A stretch of DNA of 64,000 nt from Paracyclopina nana (lineage: Eukaryota; Arthropoda; Copepoda; Cyclopoida; Cyclopettidae), in assembly GCA_019096065.1 (NCBI GenBank), contig JAGUCH010000002.1, positions 10,738,501 to 10,802,500 of the forward strand, written 5' to 3'. This document shows positions 28,801 through 39,332 of the stretch, in pieces; positions within the stretch are counted from its first letter, which is position 1, and each line of letters opens with the position of its first letter. The notes below the pieces were generated by a model, which had not been told where the DNA came from, searched no databases, and was given only the letters and a program-made list of their open reading frames with translations. The position numbers and the translations under genes are program-made.

Positions 28801-31713
28801 ACGAAAGACTCCAAAACAAGGAATGAAAAACCCGGATAAAACGTCGTTTGTAACCGCGGTTATGTATTTTTCATTTATCCATTCTTGGAAATTCGCGCAA
28901 TACTGCTCCCAGATTAAGGGGTTCTTCTTGAGCTCAGCCTCGTGTCCGGATTGCCATTTTTTGACCTGGAAGTAATTTCTCGGCAAATCTGGTGGATCAG
29001 GCCAATCCTTCCATGGTACGCTCGTGCCATAATGTTTGTCAACTCGAAATAAACCTTCTCGCACTATTTGCTCGGCCTTTTGGTCCTGCACAGAGATCAA
29101 ACGTTTATGTTTTCCCAACTCCGGGTAGTTTTCTAGCTCCCAAAGCTGTTGAAGAAGTTGCTCCACTTCGACCTCCTTAGAGACCAGAAATGCTGAGCCG
29201 TGAACTTGAGCCTGATTCGTCCCTGCTGCGATTGTCCATCCCAGTTGAGTTTGCCTAGCGACTGGATCACCAGGATTGCCACACACATCAGCACGCATCG
29301 CTGCCATTAAATCGAGATTATCCAATCCCAACAACATGTCACACGGTCGATTTTCATAGACTTCAAAGTCGATGGACTGCAAATGAGGATACCTAGCTTG
29401 CAGCCTTGACACATCCGGTGGAGAAATGTTGCTATTGTAATTTCGAATCGTGTTGACCGTGATTTCCTTGATGACACCCGTAGTGGCTGACCGCACATAA
29501 AGCTTTGCACGGTAGTTGTGAATGACAGCTGCGCGATCCAGATAACCAACACTCTGTGCTTGTGGCCGCATTTTTGCTCCCAGCGAATTGACGAGTTTTT
29601 CCGACGCGTATGACTCGCTCGCATGTTCATCAAGGCTACAGTTAATTCTCTTTGCTCCCCGGAATTGCGGATTGGTTGCGACGTCCAATGGAACTACTCG
29701 AAAAAGAGTTAACGAATTATTTTTGACCGCAAATACATGAGACTGCTCGTAATGATGCAACAGCGGGTGGTGCTCTTTATTACAGATTTGGCATATAGTT
29801 ACTGGGCGAGTACAATTCCTGGCGAAGTGGTGACCGTCAAGACAGTTTCGACAAGTGCCAGTACGACGCAGCAAAGAGTAACGCTCATTGACTCTCAATG
29901 CCTTGAGAATCCTGCATTCTGCAAATTGATGTTGAGCTGGCTTCGTTGGAGTGTTGCACAGGGGACAGCCTGTGTAGAATTCGTCCTTGGACTCCATGGT
30001 GACCGCTGCAAATAGTATTTCCCCCATATCTTGTTCATCCGTGTCAGGTGACACTTCCAGGTCTGACGAGTCGTTTGTTGCATCGCTTGTCATGGCTGCC
30101 ACCATTCTCGGCTTCATCACGGGCTTGCCACCCTCTTGACGCTTGGCCATGTTGGCGATAGCTTCTTCTCGTTCCACGTAGTTGCACCAATCCTGGAAAT
30201 TTTCGATAGTCGGACTATCTGAAACATTTTTTGCCAGGGAGAATAGTTGCCAGCTTTTCTTAGTTTCCGCGTTCATACGACTGATAAATAGCGAAGTTAG
30301 CATTGATCCGACCTCAGAATACGCGGATCTTTCAGTATTCGCAAGTAATTCCATTCCCGCTACTTGAGCGGCGTGAACGGTGCTAAGCTTGGCCACGCTA
30401 ATTTCAGATGAAGTTATTCTAGCCCATAGCGCGCCCTTATGCGTCTCGAACTTTGCAAATCGCGACTCTAACGTGTGCAATGCCCGCAAATAACCGTCCT
30501 TATCAGCCGAAAATAGTTTGACGCAATCCTTGGCTGGACTGTCCACTGCGTCCAGCAATTCGAAATATTTTTCTCCCCACGAGTACTTCGGGTTACGGTG
30601 AATTTTGCACTCGAACATTTTGAGGAAGTTCTTGAAATCAATGACGTCCTTGCCTGAAACCCGGGGTAATTTTGGAGGGTCCTTACGAGATTTGGCCAGC
30701 GAAGAGTCGACGAAAGTTGATTCTGGTTCACCCGCCATTCTTTCAAGAATGGATCCTGACATCTTGTGTGAGCCCGCCACTGCTTCCATCGTAGACGTTT
30801 CAGCCATAATTGCAGTGATGCTTGCGTCTAAAGGTCTGGTGCCGCGAAATTCCCCTGGGAGCATCGTGCTATGCAAATTTTGATATGTTGAAGCCTCAGA
30901 GCGTCGCATATTTGGTGGAGGAGTGGAGAATCGCAGAACATTGGACGGTACCGGAGCTATGGGAACAGAGGTCGCGGAGAGATTGTCAACGGACAGCGTA
31001 ACAGTTTTCAGCTTATCATTGTAAAGACTAATCCAGGATGCGTATACTTGCCTATCCTTCGCGCAGACTTCCAGAGCACGCTGATAATATGCCGAGCTGG
31101 CGTGCACGGCCGCAGCAATCCAAACGTGACCTTTCTTGTCACGATCCTTTTCAAGGGAGATCAACGACTGGTAGCAGGTTGTCGGGTCAAAATCCGCCCC
31201 TTCTCCGCAATGCTCGTTCATTGACTCACGAACGGCGATATAGTCCAGCTCCAGTTGTTTGGCCTTGTCGGCAAGGGTTGCTTGCCTGACCGCCTGAAAA
31301 ACAACGGGTTCGTACCTAGCTTCCATAAGTACCTTGTCAGTCAATGTCCTGTCCGCCTCGAACTCCAACATTTGTGCCACCTCCGATGCCTGAGATTTCA
31401 GGCTTGCATATTTTGTCGCGTGATCCTGTCTTGTAGTGGTGCAGTGCTTGACACGGGCTGCTTGACTTGGACTGGTCGCAGCCGCCTCAAGATATGCATT
31501 CGTGATTGCGGTTTTTTCATCGTAAAGGGTGTTGATGATTTCCAGGTGTGAAGCCAAAGACTCCACGGTGACGTCGGCCGAGGCCAGCTCCTTGGCGATG
31601 GTCCTGCATGCGGTATTAAATTTGGCAATAGAGGACTGATACTTAGCGTGGAGGTCGTTGAGATCATCCTCCGTTGGAGTGGGAACCTCGGTTGACTCCT
31701 CGTTTGACGCCAT
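25807..31713 (-). CDS. gag-pol: BEL Gag-Pol polyprotein (1968 aa)
   Basis: Single ORF; ATG at 31713 chosen because the frame upstream begins with a TTG codon only. Order: coiled-coil-rich Gag (about 1-560); Cys/His knuckles (CPLCNTPTK, CRNCLDGHHFARNC, CQICNKEHH); protease-like region; RT with FTADIARMYLQF and the catalytic YMDD; RNase H (VFVDAST, PEKEL, WSDST); integrase with HHGVGHDVG / CSAC zinc finger and D,D,E core (ISIDYCGPF, IRSDQGTNF, PEFNGLAE). The protease catalytic site is atypical: the usual D-S/T-G is read as SLDEHASESYAS, so the active site may be lost or strongly divergent. Length is normal for BEL Gag-Pol. Confidence 0.95.
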   Translation of the reverse strand: MASNEESTEVPTPTEDDLNDLHAKYQSSIAKFNTACRTIAKELASADVTVESLASHLEIINTLYDEKTAITNAYLEAAATSPSQAARVKHCTTTRQDHATKYASLKSQASEVAQMLEFEADRTLTDKVLMEARYEPVVFQAVRQATLADKAKQLELDYIAVRESMNEHCGEGADFDPTTCYQSLISLEKDRDKKGHVWIAAAVHASSAYYQRALEVCAKDRQVYASWISLYNDKLKTVTLSVDNLSATSVPIAPVPSNVLRFSTPPPNMRRSEASTYQNLHSTMLPGEFRGTRPLDASITAIMAETSTMEAVAGSHKMSGSILERMAGEPESTFVDSSLAKSRKDPPKLPRVSGKDVIDFKNFLKMFECKIHRNPKYSWGEKYFELLDAVDSPAKDCVKLFSADKDGYLRALHTLESRFAKFETHKGALWARITSSEISVAKLSTVHAAQVAGMELLANTERSAYSEVGSMLTSLFISRMNAETKKSWQLFSLAKNVSDSPTIENFQDWCNYVEREEAIANMAKRQEGGKPVMKPRMVAAMTSDATNDSSDLEVSPDTDEQDMGEILFAAVTMESKDEFYTGCPLCNTPTKPAQHQFAECRILKALRVNERYSLLRRTGTCRNCLDGHHFARNCTRPVTICQICNKEHHPLLHHYEQSHVFAVKNNSLTLFRVVPLDVATNPQFRGAKRINCSLDEHASESYASEKLVNSLGAKMRPQAQSVGYLDRAAVIHNYRAKLYVRSATTGVIKEITVNTIRNYNSNISPPDVSRLQARYPHLQSIDFEVYENRPCDMLLGLDNLDLMAAMRADVCGNPGDPVARQTQLGWTIAAGTNQAQVHGSAFLVSKEVEVEQLLQQLWELENYPELGKHKRLISVQDQKAEQIVREGLFRVDKHYGTSVPWKDWPDPPDLPRNYFQVKKWQSGHEAELKKNPLIWEQYCANFQEWINEKYITAVTNDVLSGFFIPCFGVFRDDSLTMKLRVVTDCARKFGSPRRSLNDTIITGPKLQNDIRDVLLQFRSHKYAFTADIARMYLQFHISKPDQKYHRVLFEGQAYEFTRWPFGNVAAPFATLFCLNTHFRDTNRPDLIEVVRQSLYMDDLLPSRPSEVVLEQLFRDLCQACESAGLQLRKLVTNSIAFRSRTDKNLLSPGDNSLPTKVLGCYWLPDVDLLTFKAANICDDDKVFTKRNVFRANGLCFDPTGFLEPVTLKGRLLLQDVCNIDGLVDWDEKITGDSLYKRWRQFLDELTQVDRCQFPRQIFQGDPSDASLEVFVDASTRMYSAVIYVREVLPTGISVTFVTCKRKLCKKGQKSIPEKELLAAHLGSILATHVGAQLNITVRRFWSDSTTVLKWFFKPMSIDIPFVSRRVLEVLELTSQDQWNYVSSEENPADIATKGVPLEALLHNGLWEHGPEILREEEPSSMRPDIQLLDENKAVVVEGYNAVFVATRATNLVRTMVDRSLVADNYDMHEDQKEAARNLLQLREIFDLNLGIHKWSVILRALYRKKRPISYLACAKRMISRIVQANCFSKDLEHLLLKGHWKKGSELEKSAAYISQDCLIHARGRLDSSNLPTRVKRPIMFQDHQLTYNLLEFWHHGVGHDVGQNQFALIVRQKFYVPRLRQILRKIFRRCSACQKIRGTPLYPEMGDRVIHGIDLQPFSHISIDYCGPFSISRPRGQAKDHRYVLVIVCQQTKACHFEDAYDLSTDAFVNSFQRFTARRGYPKYIRSDQGTNFVGAANLIFANDKAKVRKIDWEVARKQTCPIFGFEWSFSPASAPEFNGLAEIFVRQFKKHLSANLNQTWREDTFRAALSQAEEIINSRPLTYVPEDLDQSAEVVSPNSFLMCPQTHAPVFDNSALSTLDQYRKVKHFKNQLWQKWMQSVYHELASRPKWRTLRKNMKIGDVVLIRDRGPFSHRSSWPLGVIVGIQEDKNKINRTLSIKVVDKSKENSHKIIVEAVTNVVPLNMNIE

Positions 31714-31821
31714 GCCGAGCTTGTTGATAGCCGGAAACGGGGACAATCAGCTGTCGGCTGCGGAATGGCGTGATGAAAATGGTAAGGCGAATTATCTCAG
31801 GGCCAGGCGAGTTTAGATCAC

Positions 31822-31832
31822 GTTGGGCGCCA
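31822..31832 (-). other. BEL primer binding site
   Basis: TGGCGCCCAAC on the minus strand, one base inside the 5' LTR; complementary to a tRNA 3' end of the GGGCGCCA type. Confidence 0.7.
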
Positions 31833-31833
31833 T

Positions 31834-31999
31834 TGTTTCGGATATTTGTAAGATCAAATATACGAGGAAAATATAAAGATGCATGAAATATATATGGATA
31901 CGTGTGAAATCTTCAGTGGTTTATTGGGAACTGGCCGCTGACATTCTCAGCGGCTGATACATGAAATTTGTGCAGGGTTACCAGATAGTATTTTGTACA
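31834..31999 (-). repeat. BEL 5' LTR
   Basis: 166 bp, first LTR in element orientation, identical by eye to the other copy. Confidence 0.95.
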
Positions 32000-32004
32000 G
32001 TGAT

Positions 32005-33033
32005 TTGAGAGGCCATGGCGCGTATCCCGCAAATACAGCATCGCTTCTTGAAAACATTGCTAACGTCAAAAGTGTCAAAAAGAGGCAATATGTTTGCCAA
32101 CCAGTCAAAAGCAACAAGTTTGTTTTGAACACTTGCAGTTCTATTTACCAATAGAAATATTGAACAGAATTTGAAATGTCATGCAAAAGGCAGATTTCTA
32201 GAGAGGAAAATTACCCTGAATTTGACAAAATTGGGCAAGGCACTTGTGTCCACTAAAAGAGGGGACACAGGCCCACCTGCTTTCACTTTGTCCCATCGGC
32301 ATTTGTCTCACAGCAAAACATAGCACGCTAGAGTCAAAAAATACGAATGGTATTGCCTTATTATTCAAAAACCTTTTTACAACCATATAGAAATCCCTAT
32401 GTTACAAATGTAAAAGATTTAAGTAAAACTTGCCGAGAACCTGATGACTTGGTTGTACTGAATGGTGCCAGAATCTGGTACTGCTACGATGCTGGTACCT
32501 GGTGGCACAAAACGCATCGTAACTGGTACTATTGGCAAAATGGGAACTCAGATTTGTAATGTCTACCTAGCTTAGATAAGTCTGGCTTTTGGTGGATCAT
32601 GAGTTCACCAAAGGAATTGGTTAACTCAAACGCACATTGCAATTGAGATGGTTGTCTTTTCTTGCCTGAGGTATGCCCACTTTTTTATGTTAAAATTGAG
32701 TGCCTCTCATGCGCTCTAAAGACGAGGAACTGTCCTCGAAAAATTGGATAGGCTCTGAGCCAGCTTGAAAAGAATCCTCTGCTTACATGGTGAATTAAGA
32801 GAAGCTTCCCCTCCTCACACTCAGTTGGGCTTGTATACATTTTGGCGGATCGTGAAAATTCGAAAGCTTGAGTCTTCATCTGCATAGCGATGCTTTCAGC
32901 TGACTGTTCCACTGAGCGAGTTTCCCAAGTGCGAGCTGCTGCTGATTCGGTAATCGACAAATATTATCAATAAACGCCAATTTACCTCATTGCATCATTA
33001 GCTAGTAGTTCAACTGAATATTAAAGTTGAACT
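32005..33033. other. Right flank of the BEL element
   Basis: AT-rich intergenic DNA. One 70-codon plus-strand frame (32347-32559) is aromatic-rich but has no support. Nothing else recognised. Confidence 0.5.
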
Positions 33034-33460
33034 AGTGATGGAACGAATAGGAAAAAATGGGTTCGAGCGAGTCGAGTTGCCTCAAATGGAAAACGAGCTC
33101 GGTCGAGTTAGCAATTTTCATAATCCGAGTTACATCGAGTTTCAAGCATTGCTTCATAACCTGCAGTGTTAGTTTGATTTTTATGATATTTAAGCTAGCA
33201 AATTAATGTATTAGAAAACTTTTTTCAAGTACTGCCTAAATTCAGAGTCTAATTGATCACCTTCTTCTGAATGTTTAGTAGTTTCACTTTGAACAAATTT
33301 TTCCTTATGTAGCTCCAGCTCGTTTGACTTCGAGTTCTCCAAAATTGCTTCCGAGTTCTCCCGAAATAATTTTCAAACGAGTTTGAGTTAAATGCTTATG
33401 TAGTCCGAGTCGAGTTAGCCTTTCGAGTTACCGAGTCGGGTTCAAACTCGCTCCATCACT
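33034..33460. repeat. Word-array foldback element b (GAGTCGAGTT word)
   Basis: 427 bp, ends AGTGATGGAACGA / CGCTCCATCACT, exact 10-bp flanking duplication AAGTTGAACT (33024-33033 and 33461-33470). Arms carry irregular copies of CGAGTCGAGTT and its complement. Shares termini with 54299-54696, whose word is different. Confidence 0.85.
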
Positions 33461-33826
33461 AAGTTGAACTATTAGCTAGGCTCAGCAAGAGCTAAAAACT
33501 AACGCAGCTGAAGTCGAAAATCGATAGCGAACTAAATTACTCAAAAGATTGACTGATGGATTGGCTTAGTCTAGCTGATCATGGTCCAAACTTTGCACGC
33601 CATGAATCCAGTCCAGGCGTATGATACGCAAGCGGGCCGGCTGTTAATTGCATCGCCTAGGAAAAAACACGGCCAAGAATGGCGTCATTGAAAAACAAGG
33701 TAAGCATTGCCATGGCAAGCAAATCGCCGTCACAAGCATCACTGCCCTAAGTGACAAAGTAAATTATGGTGCGTTTTGTATAGACAGCAGTATCTTAACA
33801 AAGACATACCATCTACCGATTTTTTT

Positions 33827-34222
33827 TATACAGTCTGACCGTTCAAAATTGGACGGTACCGGAATCTTAACTTTTTGTCACATATTCAAGAAATACAGGA
33901 CTTTTAAATGATAGCGTTGGAAAGATTGAGCCTTTTTTCATCTTTTTTAAAAAGTAGAGAAAATCAATTTAAGGAGGAAAAAACCAAGAAAATTCAATTT
34001 TCCCAAGGTAATCCAGAAAATTGTCACGAAAAAACTGGTGAGTCATTTATTTTTTTATGTCACGGGGAATTCACTATAATATTTTTCATTTTGGCAGAAA
34101 ACAAAAAAGATGGCTAAAGGTTCAAGCTTTCCAACGATACCCATTAAGCCACAAAATTCATGAATTCACAACACAAACTTTTGATTCCCTCACCGTCCAA
34201 TTTTGAACGGTCAGACGGTATA
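33827..34222. repeat. Intact 396-bp foldback element (GACCGTTCAAAATTGGACGGT ends)
   Basis: Ends TATACAGTCTGACCGTTCAA / TTGAACGGTCAGACGGTATA. Uninterrupted equivalent of the copy split by the gypsy element in the cac intron, and therefore the empty-site reference. Confidence 0.9.
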
Positions 34223-35040
34223 AAAAAACACTTTGGAGTTAAGTTCAAGATCATGTTTTATTTTCATGAGTCGAGCCAATTTTTTTAGAGCCAATAATTA
34301 TTATAAAACGTTACTTTTTTTCACTCATGCATGGCATCAGGACTCTTAACTTCTTGTTATTAAGTGTCTTATGTTTATTACAGATTTAAAACCATTCTTT
34401 GTTACCGTCATGGAGTAATCTTTAAAAAAAGTTGAATACACTTATTATATTGGGTCTTTATTTCGATCTACTACTCGAGTCGCAGAAACGCGGAAACTTT
34501 TCTCGAGCAGTGTCAGCTGAAAATCCCAAAAGTTGACCATAATCCATAAATGCAGCTAGGAACTGCTGACATCAATGTTATTGTTATTATGTGAATTGTT
34601 AAAACTCCGCAATGAAATTCCCCTTGCATAAAGACCAAATAGCTGAAGTCAGCTCGTATAAAGGCTAGATATCAAAAGTTCGGTTTTTGTTGAAAGAATC
34701 AAAAAATGCATTCATATGATTTCATATTAAGTCTCTAAAGGGCCCATAGGGAAACAATAGACAAGCATAATGCAATATATGGTGCTGAATTTTTGGCTTC
34801 TTGGCGTTCATGTTTCATGCGTCCCAATCGCCGAAAAAATAGCGCATTTGCAAAAACACAAATAAAAGCCTGTTTTTGCTATTTTAATTAACCTAATGGC
34901 TGATAAAGTGCTCAGATAGTGCTAGTAACACTAGGAATGAAACCAGAAACTTAGAATGGTACACGTTTGAGCAATTTTCATGAAAGTCAAGGAATTTTGG
35001 ATCATGAGGCCACATTGACTTGAGAGAAAACCTAACCTAA
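34223..35040. other. AT-rich spacer
   Basis: Intergenic. A short segment near 34735-34800 (AAACAATAGACAAGCATAAT) recurs near 53120 and 54900, so part is a dispersed repeat. No gene seen. Confidence 0.5.
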
Positions 35041-35192
35041 GCCCGGTTCCAACACGGGATATCAGCATAGTGCAGTGCGGTAAACCAGTTAAGTCAGGTC
35101 GAGCTGAGCGCGCGAGCTAGCTGTGACCTGACTATGCTAAAAAGTCAAGTTACGTCTCTTGACTATGCTGATTTACCATGTTGGAACCGGGC
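35041..35192. repeat. GCCCGGTTCCAAC foldback element, intact
   Basis: About 152-bp palindrome with ends GCCCGGTTCCAAC / GTTGGAACCGGGC. The copy at 40293-40908 has the same sequence split by an inserted AGGAAA-ended MITE. Confidence 0.9.
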
Positions 35193-35734
35193 TCTAGACT
35201 TCGTCAACCACCCCTAAACCTATATATTTTCTGAAAGCTTATGTCCCAAGGGTTTGTTTGAGGGTAGTTAAAAAATCCTGGCCTGGCGCTTCCCATAACA
35301 TAAAATTTTAAAAAACCTCTAGCTCTATTCGGCGCGCTTTTTTCGCTGAATAGAGCTTCAAACACCCCTCATCAAATCAAAAGGGCTGACTTTTTTTATT
35401 TCATAAGCAAATCGCTAGAATGGTCAGGAAAGGAGATTTGGAGTGCCTAACTTTATATTAAGCTGTTACAAATGTTTTGCTACTTGAAAAATTGTCCCTC
35501 TGTATCTCTTTTCCCGGTCGTCCTAGCAACTTGCTTATGAAATTAAAAAAGTTAGATCTCTCAATTTTGCTGGGGGTTATTAGTGACTTCTCCCGCATGG
35601 AAAAGCTTAGAAAAGTTGGAAAAAGCCAGCCCAAAAGTTGTGATCAGGCTAAAATAGTTTCATGAATCTTAGATTAAATGTTGAAATACAATCGTTGCAA
35701 ATCAGCCAAATCTTAATATATTATATTTTATATA

Positions 35735-36314
35735 CTGTAATACGATTTCCTCGTGTTATAATTCAGTTTACCGATCCGACTCAGCTCTTTTAAATCACAG
35801 TTTTTTCTAAGCAATTTGGGGATATTAAATACTTAACAGCCCTTGAATCAAATTTGAGGGATTTTAAGTATTTTAATGCCCCTCATATTCCATGGAATTA
35901 ATCCAAATTCCAAAGAAGTTGGAAAAAAGAGAGGATAATCCAAGATTCAAACATCAGACAGAAAGAATAGCATTCCAAGGCTCTAACCACTGAAATATGA
36001 AAACATAATGAAAAATGCATGCTATGCATAGGACTTAACCATAATTTTAGCCAGATAAAGAAAAAAAATAAGTTAAGGAATGACTGGGGTTTGAACCCTA
36101 GACTCCTGAATCAAGAGCCCAGCACTCTAACCATTGTGCCATAGGAACATCTGAAGGAATGGATTTAAAAAGTCTATTTAATTGCTCCCAACCCACTGGA
36201 TGCTAGCTAATGAGAGCCAGTGATATTCACATAGCAACTAAAAACCGAGCAGTATTATCTAGGGCACGGGGCAGCCCGGTAACTTCATTAAAACACTCAA
36301 AAATCGTATTACAG
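35735..36314. mobile_element. TIR element carrying a tRNA-like sequence, copy T1
   Basis: 580 bp, inverted ends CTGTAATACGATT / AATCGTATTACAG. Contains a minus-strand tRNA-like module at 36078-36148 (GCACAATGGTTAGAG D-arm, CTGGGCTCTTGATTCAG anticodon arm, GGGTTCAAACCCC T-arm). Related copies 39333-40018, 53519-54068 and a fragment 50302-50435. Confidence 0.8.
36078..36148 (-). repeat. tRNA-like sequence in T1
   Basis: Recognisable D-, anticodon- and T-arms, most like tRNA-Gln from memory, but the acceptor ends do not pair, so it is a derived copy rather than a working tRNA gene. Confidence 0.65.
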
Positions 36315-38260
36315 AATATAAAATTGTATATTTTGAGCTGGGGCACGTAAAATTGGGTCATAAAATAGCTGACCTCGGATTTTAAAATGGAAAAACACTC
36401 GTACAATTACAGCCCTCGCAGGCTCGGGCTAGTAAAGCTGTACTCGAGTTTTCCAATTTTAAAATCCTCGCTCAGCTATTTAATGACCCTACTTTACGTG
36501 CCCCAGCTCGAAATAAATAACTACAAAATTATTGTAGGATTTCTAGAAGTAAACTTCTGCAAAAAAGCCGTGATGAGAACTTATGTCTAGCAATGCAAGG
36601 CAAACGAAAGGCAAAATTTAAATGCCGGCCCGCCATTTGCAATATGGCTTTTCTAATTGCTCCCTATAAAAGAAATATTCAAGCTGAATTTATCCATGCA
36701 CTTTAACACTAATGCACAGTGCAGAGGTTCAAAATGCTTTCTAGACGCTTATAGGAAAAAACTCGCGTTATTGGCGGAGCCACTTTTTATAGGGCAGTAA
36801 GCTAAAAATAGGCAATGATTGTTTTTTGAGCTATTGAGTTCATATTAGTTTTTTCAGACAAGACCTGGCTTTTCATTACATAAAAGTATTTACATACCGC
36901 TTTCAACAAACCAATACTTTCAGGCAAAGGCTGGTTCTTTACAGGGCAATATAAGAAGAGTATAGTGCTTACTGAGACAAACTCTTTGCGTTTTTGAGTC
37001 TGGACCCATGAGTCTATGTACTGAAATTAATCTCCTGTCGTTTTTGGAAGTATTAGAATATTTGCCAATTTAAAAAAGATCCTTGCTGTAATTATCAAGA
37101 TAAAAGGGACTTCAACTCGATCAGGAAATTAATCATAAAAATTCCTTTGAAACTGAATATTCCCTCTTTTTGGGTAGCTTTGGCAGTCATGGCTGCTCTG
37201 AAGATAATTTGTCAGTGTGAAAAGACTAATTTTAAAATTTTGTTCAAAAGTTTTAGCAAAATGCCTCTAGTTGAAAGGAGAAAGTATATCTGATCCAGCT
37301 ACACTGTTGATTCTCAACAGTTCATGCACTGTGTGATCATCTGATATATAGTCATTCAATTCTCTGTCAATGGCAGCTTATGATCAGCCCATCACTACAA
37401 CTAAATTAAGCTTCATAGGGTGAGGGATGGAACTCTAGTTTTGGATTCGATAAGTGAACATTGACAAAAAGTGGCTGCCAGCAGCGTAACTAACTCTGTA
37501 ACTCATGTAATCCACAATTGTGAACCATGCAAGAAATTAGTGTCAAAGTCATTAAAGAATCTTATGTTTTCTCTTACCTTACTAATCAGCCATTTTGATT
37601 GCCTTTGCTCCATATTGGCCAATTTTTCTGTGGGCAGTAAATAGTTGAGGTAGACTCAAATGAGACTATTCCTCTCTTTTTACTCACCAAGTACTATACT
37701 CTCCTTATATTGCCCTGGTTCTTTATACAACCTTTTGTTATGAAAGTATTGGTATCTTTAAAAATGCAGGTTTTTGAATACTTTTATGCTGTGAAAAGCC
37801 AGGTCTTTAAAAAATACCTTTCCACTTGATACGGTTATTTATAAATATTAAAGAAACTCCATGCTAGAATAAGAACGGCTGACTGATTTGTTGGGGCAAA
37901 TATGCGGGCGTGCTCTCCTCGTTAGCTGACAGATGTGCCGCCTAAATGGTTTCATCCAGAGACTTATATATAAATTCTGGATTCATAATTAAAAAGGATA
38001 CAAGTCTTCGTAACTGCCTCAAAAATTGTGGTCTGTTCCATCGAAATGGATTTTGACCCTAACATTTAATAGAGCTACGTGCACGCCTCAGCTTTTAAAT
38101 GACTTTGCTGTTCTTATTTCAGCATAGAGTTAAATATTTATATTGACCTGGGGATCATAAAGAAAGGCTTCCTACGAATGACGGAGAAAATAAGATTTCT
38201 GGTGAAACGAGCCTACAATTTTTAGGCAAGAAAATCATGTAGCGACATGTACCCTATTTT
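36315..38260. other. AT-rich repeat spacer
   Basis: Holds an inverted pair at about 36335-36510 (GAGCTGGGGCACGTAAA and complement), a piece of the GCACAGTGG family near 36716-36790, and an inverted pair near 36860-36960 / 37725-37805 (AAGACCTGGCTTTTCA). No gene seen. Confidence 0.55.
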
Positions 38261-38840
38261 ATATGATGGAAAGCAATTTTCGCATGTATAATTCAGTTTA
38301 CCAATTCGTCTCAGTTCATATTACTATACATATATAAAAGCTCTGACGTTTAACTTTATCAAGTGACACGCATTATAAAGTATTTTATAAGGTGTGTTGC
38401 TCCTCTGTTTGACCAGAGACCATGATATTGTCCAAGAAGTAAATCCCATGTTAGAAAAAAGGAGAAAAAATGCCGAGTATGGGGATCGAACCCTGATCAT
38501 CTAGATTAGGAGTCCAACGCTCTACTGACTGAGCTACCAATAAAGACAGAATAATTAATGTCAGAATTCCTTCTTATTCTTATTCTCAGCTGAGCTAAGC
38601 TTAGTAGAACAGTAGAGCCTTTTCAGAGGTACCAGACAAAACTTAATCTAACACATCTTTAGCCCCCAAAAATGCCAAATTCTAAATGCACAATTTTAAT
38701 TGATTGATTAACGCTTTCTGTTACTCTTGCACTACTGAGGGCCTCTCAACCCTAGCCTTCAAGTAATGGATCAGGTGCTAAGTCAAGATCGCCTGGTCTG
38801 GTAACTTCATTAACATTTGAAAATTACTTTCCATCATATA
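38261..38840. mobile_element. TIR element carrying a tRNA-like sequence, second family
   Basis: 580 bp, inverted ends ATATGATGGAAAGCAATTTT with one mismatch in 20. Contains a minus-strand tRNA-like module at 38471-38543. One end recurs near 55835-55884. Confidence 0.8.
38471..38543 (-). repeat. tRNA-like sequence (Arg-CCT-like loop)
   Basis: Minus strand: TAGCTCAGTCAGTAGAGC D-arm, loop CTCCTAA, and GGGTTCGATCCCC T-arm. The acceptor stem does not pair, so probably not functional. Confidence 0.65.
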
Positions 38841-39332
38841 AAATCGTATATATATGTAAACAAATTATAAAACAGGCTTACAAAACATCTGAGCTCATTT
38901 TGCAAAGTAAAAATCTCGTGGCATTACTTGGCTCTCGCAAGCTCGAGCCCGCAAAAATGCCACTCGATTTCTACTTTACAAAATTTGCTCAGCTATTTTA
39001 TTAGCTTGTTTTATAAATTGTTTACATATATAAATAGATATTATTGTTGACATACTCAGCTGAACTTGGAGCTCGATCTATGAAGCCATTAACACACGAA
39101 CGCAATTTAATCCGCTTTTGCTTGGACTCTCTTTATATAAATTATTATATTATGTATTAAACAATTATTATTTTGGTTAGAGCGGTGGATTCTAGTTTTA
39201 AGCGGGGGAACTTTTTTTGTCCGAAAATCAAGTTATAAATTATCCGACAAGCCAAGTTGCAAAATTTGAACAAAAAGTTGCAAAAGTTGCTCGACTTTAC
39301 GTGCCCCAGCTCAAAATATACAATTTTATATT

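Larger units (their letters stand above)
22087..31999 (-). mobile_element. BEL/Pao LTR retrotransposon, 9913 bp
   Basis: Complete element on the minus strand. Two 166-bp LTRs (22087-22252 and 31834-31999) look identical, TG...CA. A 5-bp target duplication GTGAT occupies 22082-22086 and 32000-32004. It carries a long Gag-Pol ORF with protease region, RT, RNase H and integrase, plus a second large ORF in the position usually held by env. Both ORFs are uninterrupted, so it may be recently or currently active. It lies between the 5' end of cac and the RhoGAP gene. Confidence 0.96.

Noticed and set aside
32347-32559. 70-codon aromatic-rich plus-strand frame (GARIWYCYDAGTWWHKTHRN)
   Set aside because: Looks peptide-like, but has no supporting exon, splice site or recognised family; probably chance.
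33034-33460. Simple microsatellite or satellite DNA
   Set aside because: Exact 10-bp flanking duplication and defined inverted ends show a discrete inserted element.
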